Source: a virus. From it: a stretch of 64,000 nt of DNA. The stretch lies in IMG/VR virus record IMGVR_UViG_3300021512_000003, positions 1-64,000 of that record; one strand, given 5' to 3'. Positions 59,498 through 64,000 of this stretch are shown here, in pieces; position 1 is the first letter of the stretch, and each line of letters begins with the position of its first letter. The notes beneath the pieces were generated by a model. It made no database searches. It worked only from the letters and a program-made list of their open reading frames with translations, and had not been told where the DNA came from. A program made the translations under genes and the position numbers.

Positions 59498-59596
59498 ATG
59501 GACCCAATTAGCATCATCCTCACCCTTAAAGTCGCAACCCTATCCGTTGCGCTAGTTACTGAACTCGTCAAGCTGTATAAAGAACTTAGTAAGTAA
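59498..59596 (+). CDS. 32-residue hydrophobic peptide, type I toxin-like
   Basis: A membrane helix (IILTLKVATLSVALVTELV) is followed by a charged end (KLYKELSK), the plan of type I toxin peptides. CCACAGGAAAGC lies before the ATG. About 230 bases of leader precede it, including stem CCTCACAA/TTGTGAGG (59367-59396). It fills a cassette of over 450 bases that has no other gene. The toxin idea is inference. Confidence 0.45.
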   Translation: MDPISIILTLKVATLSVALVTELVKLYKELSK

Positions 59597-59730
59597 CTAA
59601 CAATTAGAGTGCAGTACCAAAGATAATCTATAAAACGGTTTCAGAATCCAACTGAATAAAATGGAGTTTAAAATAAATCTTAAATCAGTAGCGTCTTATC
59701 CTCCTTGAGTTTGGCGCTCATTAAATATTA

Positions 59731-59802
59731 CATCTAACAATCACATTAAGTCACTTCGTTCGGACTGTCGCTGACGCGTCAGCCGCTTATGTGGGCGTTA
59801 TA
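59731..59802 (+). repeat. attC-like site 14
   Basis: CATCTAACAATCACATTAAG at the left and CCGCTTATGTGGGCGTTATATC at the right, with stem TCGCTGACGCG between. The right end matches the Vibrio repeat style (GTGGGCGTTA). Confidence 0.85.
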
Positions 59803-60060
59803 TCACTCATCCACCCATAAAAGCTTTTTAGTTATTCTGGTTTCAGTCACTTCTTTAGAGGTCTCAATGATCTCTGATTTTGTTTTGAACATCACGAACA
59901 GCCTCTCAAGCTCTGCGTCGAGTGCTGCATCAAAAATATCACTCATCCCATGATCGGTGGCGTAGTCGCGCATACAAAGGAGTTCTATGGTGTAATCTCC
60001 CAGCTCACACCCGTCAAGGTGCGCGTATTCGGTCAGAATGTTGTATCTATCTTCGTTCAA
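59803..60060 (-). CDS. Acidic helical cassette protein
   Basis: 85 residues from a TTG with CGGAGG 5 nt upstream. Acidic and helical (CELGDYTIELLCMRDYATDHG; ALDAELERLFVMF). The stop is next to attC site 14. Not recognised; small acidic proteins in such arrays can be inhibitors, but nothing proves it here. Confidence 0.62.
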   Translation of the reverse strand: MNEDRYNILTEYAHLDGCELGDYTIELLCMRDYATDHGMSDIFDAALDAELERLFVMFKTKSEIIETSKEVTETRITKKLLWVDE

Positions 60061-60072
60061 AATAACCTCCGT

Positions 60073-60127
60073 AATCTAACAATCAATTTAAACCGGATTG
60101 CTACGCAACCGCTTAATTGAGCGTTAT
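60073..60127 (+). repeat. attC-like site 15
   Basis: AATCTAACAATCAATTTAAACC at the left, stem GGATTGC-TAC-GCAACC, and GCTTAATTGAGCGTTATA at the right. A compact 55-bp site. Confidence 0.9.
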
Positions 60128-60138
60128 AAGGCTTAGCC

Positions 60139-60390
60139 CTAATTCTCTTTCTCCCAATTCCTTTCGCCTTTTTCAAAGGCAACAGCGATGTCCAGCACCT
60201 CTCTCACGGTTTTTCCGTACTGGTGCTGCGAAGGAAGGCTGAATATCTCAACAGGTACTTTTTCCATACCTGGTTGGCTTCCAATCAAAGAGTTTTGTTG
60301 TATTTTAACGCCACATCCCTCACCTGTGCCGTCTTCCACTAGCATACGCTCTATAAAGTCGATGCGGTCTTTGTCTGTAATTTCGCTCAT
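60139..60390 (-). CDS. Cassette protein resembling small phage or integron hypothetical proteins
   Basis: 83 residues. It starts MSEITDKDRIDFIERMLVEDG, a start common in small proteins of phages and cassettes. The second half has TVREVLDIAVAFEKGERNW. Runs leftward between sites 15 and 16. Function unknown. Confidence 0.65.
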   Translation of the reverse strand: MSEITDKDRIDFIERMLVEDGTGEGCGVKIQQNSLIGSQPGMEKVPVEIFSLPSQHQYGKTVREVLDIAVAFEKGERNWEKEN

Positions 60391-60416
60391 GTTTATATCC
60401 TTGGTAGGTAAATCGC

Positions 60417-60473
60417 CTTATAACAAGGCATTGCAGCGGACGCGCTCTGCGCGCCGCATAGTTTTGCGTTAGC
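60417..60473 (+). repeat. attC-like site 16
   Basis: CTTATAACAAGGCATTGCAGC at the left, stem GGACGCGC-TCT-GCGCGCC and ATAGTTTTGCGTTAG at the right. A very stable hairpin. Confidence 0.9.
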
Positions 60474-60668
60474 TATCATTAATTACTCTACGCACTGCAC
60501 ACAATTTATCCCCGACAACGATGTAGCCCGCTTTTATCCGTTGTGTAAACTGGGCGCGTTGCACTCCGATTGCTCGCGCAAATGCGCTTTGATTCCTTTG
60601 AAAGTTTCGGCTATAAAGTCGGCCAGCCTTTTCAGCCCGTCCGCTTTGCATTTTTCGCTAGGTTTCAT
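60469..60668 (-). pseudogene. Cro-like HTH gene, apparently frameshifted
   Basis: The start at 60668 overlaps the upstream stop (ATGA) and reads MKPSEKCKADGLKRLADFI, but stops after 44 codons at 60534. The -1 frame is open from about 60651 to 60469 and encodes RNQSAFARAIGVQRAQFTQRI, a helix-turn-helix, then KAGYIVVGDKLCAVRRVI. Joined, they would make one small DNA-binding protein; a one-base change seems to have split it. Confidence 0.55.
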
Positions 60669-60874
60669 AGTAGATTAGAGTCGATATATTCCTGCGCTTC
60701 ATCCTTGGAAGCGAAGGTGAGCGCACCTTTTTCATCGCTCACATCAGCTCGCGCAATCGAATCATATATTAAAAACGGCCCTGCAAAATCAAACCGCCAA
60801 AGCCGAGTTGGGTGAAACCTGCATTCCATAACCCAACCCCCTATGTTGTCTGCGTTGCAAATTTCGTGACTCAT
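60665..60874 (-). CDS. Small cassette protein upstream of the HTH gene
   Basis: 69 residues with Trp and acidic residues (NIGGWVMECRFHPTRLWRFDFAGPFLIYDSI). It ends in TGA that overlaps the ATG of the HTH frame, so this is a rare two-gene cassette with coupled genes. A partner pair (effector and regulator) is possible. Confidence 0.62.
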   Translation of the reverse strand: MSHEICNADNIGGWVMECRFHPTRLWRFDFAGPFLIYDSIARADVSDEKGALTFASKDEAQEYIDSNLL

Positions 60875-60981
60875 GTTGTTTCTCCTCAGCGCCTTCGGGT
60901 CACTCCCTTAGCTCATGTATGTATAGTAATATACACCCCACACACTGTCAACGAAATGCTATACAAATAATCAAATAAAAT

Positions 60982-61041
60982 AGCTAACAAAGCAACTCAA
61001 ATCCGACTCCGCTGGCGCTTGCGGTTTAGCTGAGGCGTTAT
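60982..61041 (+). repeat. attC-like site 17
   Basis: AGCTAACAAAGCAACTCAAATC at the left, stem CCGCTGGCGCTTGCGG and TTAGCTGAGGCGTTATG at the right. The TTA stop of the next leftward gene is in GTTA. Confidence 0.88.
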
Positions 61042-61238
61042 GTGGAAAAACAGGCCTCAAGGGCATCTAAATACTGTGGTAAATTCTCATAGTTTCCCGT
61101 AAGCTCAGCCGTCTTCCTTTCACTAGCGACTGCTCTTGCTGATGAGAGAACGCGGAGCACTTGATGGCTGGTTCCGCCCTGCCAGCTTAGTGCTTTTATA
61201 GCCTCTTCCAAAAACGGATCTTGTTTATTATTTGTCAT
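61038..61238 (-). CDS. Small helical cassette protein
   Basis: 66 residues, helical (FLEEAIKALSWQGGTSHQVLRVLSSARAVASERKTAEL). It runs leftward and its stop is made by attC site 17. The last gene before the array end. Not recognised. Confidence 0.62.
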   Translation of the reverse strand: MTNNKQDPFLEEAIKALSWQGGTSHQVLRVLSSARAVASERKTAELTGNYENLPQYLDALEACFST

Positions 61239-61273
61239 ATAGATATACCTATAGTTTATTTGTGGTTATAAAT

Positions 61274-61325
61274 TCACATAACAAGGCAGTCAAGCAGACT
61301 GCTGAAAGCGTTGCTTTTTTCAAGT
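61274..61325 (+). repeat. Truncated attC-like site
   Basis: CACATAACAAGGCAGTCAAGC and the inner GACTGCTGAAAGCGTTGC are present, but no GTTA right arm follows; the sequence turns into TTCAAGTTCTTTGGGG. It marks a deletion or junction at the right border of array 4. Confidence 0.65.
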
Positions 61326-61376
61326 TCTTTGGGGATTTCATGTTTCATTCCTCTTAGTGTAAAGATGTATTTTACC

Positions 61377-61814
61377 TTATGACCAAAGCCCTGTAAAGTA
61401 TTTAGCAAACAATCGTAAACCCTCTTTACACTTCTCTTCGTAGACAGACACATCTTCTTTGTATCTTGTATATTCTTGTGGGTTGTCGGGAGCTAAGCTC
61501 AGGACTCCGTTGCCTACAAGATCAGGGAAGGTGAAATTATAATCTTCCATACAAGGCTCACCATAGGGGTCAAAAGCTTCCACCATACGATCAAGCACGT
61601 ACAGCCAAGCCTCCAGCCCACCTAACCCACTCAAAGCATCTCCCTCTTCCACCTCACAATAAGAGGATAGCTCTTTCTTGAATAGAATAAGAAGTGGGTG
61701 GATGATTAGTTTTAATGTTTCATCTACACTCCATATGTCCCACTCATCAACCTTTATCTTAACCTCTCTCTCTCCACCACAAGTTCTTGGGTAGTTCCCT
61801 ATCTGTACTTCCAT
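61377..61814 (-). CDS. Hypothetical phage protein
   Basis: 145 residues, acidic, beta-rich start (VQIGNYPRTCGGEREVKIKVDEWDIWSVDETL) and helical end. Its local base use matches the phage core. First phage gene right of array 4. Family not named. Confidence 0.65.
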   Translation of the reverse strand: MEVQIGNYPRTCGGEREVKIKVDEWDIWSVDETLKLIIHPLLILFKKELSSYCEVEEGDALSGLGGLEAWLYVLDRMVEAFDPYGEPCMEDYNFTFPDLVGNGVLSLAPDNPQEYTRYKEDVSVYEEKCKEGLRLFAKYFTGLWS

Positions 61815-61910
61815 ATTAAACCTCTAGTATGTTGGTGTTCAGTTAAATACTAAACAGCCTCTCTACGTGTAAAAAACATGTATCTGGTAGGGTAGCCTAC
61901 CTTTTCACAG

Positions 61911-61931
61911 AAAACCCCCTACACAGGGGCT
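61911..61931 (-). terminator. Leftward rho-independent terminator
   Basis: On the minus strand GCCCCTGTGTAGGGGG is followed by TTTT. It lies between the genes at 61962 and 61377 and would stop leftward transcription from the first. Confidence 0.6.
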
Positions 61932-61961
61932 TAGGAGGCTTCTCGCTTACAATACACTCCC

Positions 61962-62276
61962 CTAATAGGTGCACTTCTGAGAAAAGGAGGGCACACCTTG
62001 AAGTGTATCCGCATCCTTAGCAGTTTTCCCACAACTAACCGTACATTGTGTGCCGTTATTCTCTACTTCCAGTTTAGCCTTTGCAAAGAGTCCTTTTGTA
62101 ACCCCATACTCCCAAGCATAGTTTTGATATGTTTGAGCCTTGAAGGGACTTTCATTCTCTGTTGAGGTGTACCCTCTTTCGTAAGCATCGCAAACACTTC
62201 TTACAAGGTTGTCCAAAGCTTTATCCTTTTGTGTGGTTGAAGTTGGGAGGTTATAGGAAAATATATCCATTGTCAA
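61962..62276 (-). CDS. Hypothetical phage protein
   Basis: 104 residues (102 from the second ATG). YERGYTSTENESPFKAQTYQNYAWEYG is helical, and the C-terminal part has a C-x4-C. Transcribed leftward from the divergent region. Not recognised. Confidence 0.6.
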   Translation of the reverse strand: MTMDIFSYNLPTSTTQKDKALDNLVRSVCDAYERGYTSTENESPFKAQTYQNYAWEYGVTKGLFAKAKLEVENNGTQCTVSCGKTAKDADTLQGVPSFSQKCTY

Positions 62277-62547
62277 ATAAAATAATATTGACTTGGAGTA
62301 GTTGCAAGCGAGTCTTTGGTAGTACTGTACAGTATTACAGTGTAGTACTACACTAACTAACTATATTACTTATAACACTACTTATTATATTACTTATAAT
62401 ACTTCTCTTATATTACTTACTATATTAATTCAGTATTACTATATAGTATTACTTCTTTAGGGTATCACACCTTTTTCAGAAACACAACACTACAGCTCGA
62501 TTTTGTTCACTAAGCAAATAAAAGAGGTGTAGAAAATAGAGTAAAGA
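62277..62547. promoter_or_regulatory. AT-rich divergent intergenic region with repeats
   Basis: Leftward and rightward genes start on its two sides. It holds repeated TATATTACTTATAA (62362, 62386) and partial copies to about 62450, with pairs such as GTAGTAC and AGTATTAC. It likely contains divergent promoters; an origin of replication is also possible. No gene seen. Confidence 0.55.
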
Positions 62548-62847
62548 GTGCTTAAAGAGAGAGAAAAATGGTGTTTTATTACACTTCTCTTGCTATTTAT
62601 TTCTCTCTCCACTATACTCCTTATCTCATTATTTCGGAGAGGTAATACAGTGAAACTAAGTGAATGTAGTGTAGGTAGAGTGGTGCTAATACAAGAGGAT
62701 GGTCGCCCAACAGAGGTTGGTCATGTTGTAGGGTTTTCTCGACTGTATCAGACAGCTCCACTAGAGAGCACGAAAGTAGAAGTTATGATCCCTAGTGGGA
62801 AGACTATTGTTACTTCAGTTGGTGATTTGGAGGTGTATTGTGGGTGA
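62548..62847 (+). CDS. Membrane-anchored small protein
   Basis: 99 residues from a GTG. A membrane helix at about 9-28 (FITLLLLFISLSTILLISLF) and a beta-rich C-terminal domain (CSVGRVVLIQEDGRPTEVGHVVGF). Possibly a signal-anchored periplasmic protein. First rightward gene of this block. Unknown function. Confidence 0.6.
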   Translation: MLKEREKWCFITLLLLFISLSTILLISLFRRGNTVKLSECSVGRVVLIQEDGRPTEVGHVVGFSRLYQTAPLESTKVEVMIPSGKTIVTSVGDLEVYCG

Positions 62848-63091
62848 TCCTAGAAAGTGTATTTCTGCTATGGGTGGGCACATTAAATGGCAACTAATAA
62901 CAAAACCCAACAACTCTACCTTTTTATGTGTTATCTTCACAGGGGAGGATTATGAGTTTGGATATTGGGATGAATCTGTGTGTTGCTGGGATTGTCCAGA
63001 GAAGGGGTGGGTAGAGGATTCTGAGGTGTTAGGGTGGTTTGAGCTACCCCTACCACCAGAACCTAATCAAGAGGCACTAAAAGGTGTGTAG
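62840..63091 (+). CDS. Small phage protein
   Basis: 83 residues from a GTG at 62840 that overlaps the upstream stop and has GGAGG 6 nt before it. Aromatic and acidic (FTGEDYEFGYWDESVCCWDCPEKGW). Overlaps the next gene by 8 nt. Not recognised. Confidence 0.6.
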   Translation: MGDPRKCISAMGGHIKWQLITKPNNSTFLCVIFTGEDYEFGYWDESVCCWDCPEKGWVEDSEVLGWFELPLPPEPNQEALKGV

Positions 63092-63380
63092 TGTTAGAGC
63101 TAATGTAGTGTTCTCTGCCTACATCGCTGTAGGGGATTATGACTCTCTTGCAGTGTGGGGCTTAGAAGAGTCTGGTGCGGGTGGTTACGAGTCACTGGAT
63201 GGACTCCCTACAGTGTGTGTTGAGACAGAGTTAGAGAACCTTGGGGCACAAGACTGGTATGACTGTCTACCAAAAAAGGCTACAGAGCAAGGCGTGTACT
63301 TCTTAACAGGGTCTGCTTCTTTTGAGGAAGACGATGTTGAATACTTGACAGCAGATTACCAAAGTATTAAGGTGTGTTAA
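63084..63380 (+). CDS. Small acidic phage protein
   Basis: 98 residues from a GTG overlapping the upstream TAG. Strongly acidic, with SLAVWGLEESGAGGYESLDGLPTVCVETELENLG. Unknown; very acidic small early proteins can be DNA mimics or inhibitors, but this is only a shape. Confidence 0.58.
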   Translation: MCSVRANVVFSAYIAVGDYDSLAVWGLEESGAGGYESLDGLPTVCVETELENLGAQDWYDCLPKKATEQGVYFLTGSASFEEDDVEYLTADYQSIKVC

Positions 63381-63401
63381 TGGGGTAGCTATTGCTAGCC
63401 A

Positions 63402-63450
63402 CACAACTCAAGAGACTTTTCATTCACTATTTCAATTTCACTAATAAGCA
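63402..63450. repeat. First copy of a degenerate direct repeat
   Basis: CAACTCAAGAGACTTTTCATTC...TTTCAATTTCACTAA resembles the block at 63771-63945. It lies between the genes at 63084 and 63466. Confidence 0.5.
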
Positions 63451-63465
63451 CAAGAGGGTAAAACA

Positions 63466-63702
63466 ATGAAAGAAGTTATCTTAGTAGAAGAAAATAAGAA
63501 CACTATTGACTTATGGAGAGTGGACACCTCCAGACCCATCTTTGCCAAGAAAGGTGGTAAGCTTGTTGGTATGCTTTTGAGAGAGTCTGATGGGTGGGTC
63601 GTAAGGTATGGTGACGGGAGGGGTGTAACAGGGCACTACAGTACAAAAAAAGAGTGCCTCGCATCGACTACAGATTTTAGCTACACCTTCCGCACAAAAT
63701 AG
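63466..63702 (+). CDS. Small phage protein
   Basis: 78 residues, beta-rich (KEVILVEENKNTIDLWRVDTSRPIFAKKGGKLVGMLLRESDGWVVRYG). GAGGG is upstream of the ATG. A perfect 9-bp hairpin follows the gene. Not recognised. Confidence 0.6.
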   Translation: MKEVILVEENKNTIDLWRVDTSRPIFAKKGGKLVGMLLRESDGWVVRYGDGRGVTGHYSTKKECLASTTDFSYTFRTK

Positions 63703-63712
63703 TAACAAACAA

Positions 63713-63744
63713 GGCTGTCCTTTGTTCCAGTACTTAGGACAGCC
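63713..63744 (+). terminator. Hairpin after the last rightward gene
   Basis: GGCTGTCCT ... AGGACAGCC forms a 9-bp perfect stem with a 14-nt loop. It has no T-run, so it may be a processing or stability element. Confidence 0.55.
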
Positions 63745-63770
63745 CCTCTAATCACTCTGCCAGTAGTAAC

Positions 63771-63945
63771 CCACTCAAGCGACTTCTCACCTCACCTTTC
63801 AATTTTCCCGCAGTAAACTTATCCACTCAAGCAATTCCTCATTCAGCTGTTCAGTTTCACTAGCACAGGTTGATCCACTCGAGCGATTTCTCGTTCCACT
63901 CAAGAGAGTTTTCATCTCAGGTTTCAATTTCGCCAGAGAATTTTT
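63771..63945. repeat. Degenerate direct repeats near the window end
   Basis: Four copies of CCACTCAAGCGATTTCTC-like text start at 63771, 63823, 63874 and 63896, two with a following TTTCAATTT. With 63402 there are five. Spacing is about 52, 51 and 22 bp. The stretch 63745-64000 holds no other gene. Iteron-like, so replication or promoter function is possible. Confidence 0.6.
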
Positions 63946-64000
63946 ATTCAGGCGTATTAGGAAAAACTAATATAAAGATTTTATTATATAAGGGAACACT

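Noticed and set aside
1-64000. CRISPR array
   Set aside because: No regularly spaced identical repeats were found; the attC sites differ in sequence and spacing and enclose genes.

Overview
The window reads as part of a tailed double-stranded DNA phage genome of myovirus build, with low GC. Its hallmarks are an intron-split terminase, a portal, an E-type capsid protein, a DUF3383-type sheath with tube, a tape measure and a T4/Mu-like baseplate. A replication set (T7-like PolA, gp4B-like helicase, exonuclease, SSB-like protein, class II ribonucleotide reductase) runs leftward. The host is probably Vibrio or a relative, inferred only from integron-type attC sites of the Vibrio superintegron style. 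The window shows no phage integrase, integron integrase, recognisable endolysin or tRNA.

Layout: 1-1348, attC-flanked cassettes. 1398-4825, leftward nrdJ with an intein, plus a small gene. 4825-8266, a second cassette array. About 8270-9085, long intergenic DNA before the rightward genes. 9086-10858, small rightward accessory genes. 11211-41367, one rightward late block: packaging, head, tail, baseplate, fibres, then a lysis-like cluster with Rz/Rz1. 41372-48791, leftward nucleotide and replication genes. 48857-49884, third array. 49886-57119, leftward zinc-ribbon proteins, DNA polymerase and the intron-split helicase. 57325-61320, fourth and longest array, about ten attC sites. 61377-62276, two leftward phage genes. 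62277-62547, AT-rich divergent region. 62548-63702, small rightward genes, then degenerate direct repeats to the window end.

The most unusual content is the cassette system. At least sixteen attC-like sites, all in the same orientation, separate small genes in three or four separate places of one phage genome. Three runs begin at copies of the same 49-bp element (4825-4873, 48857-48905, 57325-57373), whose similarity ends just past a GTT core as an attI-like insertion site would. Most cassette genes point against the attC orientation but with the leftward phage transcription, so the phage operon probably expresses them.

Within the arrays sits a recurring two-gene module: a rightward small gene behind a palindromic leader that buries its ribosome binding site (AGAACCT AGG AGGTTCT), and a leftward small gene that overlaps its 3' end by 41-135 nt. 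Six modules are present, three of them in tandem inside one cassette. Other cassettes carry a DNA methyltransferase, zinc-ribbon proteins, membrane-anchored proteins, a broken HTH gene and a very small hydrophobic peptide.

Intervening elements are also frequent: two group I introns with HNH endonucleases (terminase, helicase), one LAGLIDADG intein placed exactly at the catalytic cysteine of NrdJ, and free-standing HNH-like genes. All functional names come from reading motifs and gene order; no database search was run.
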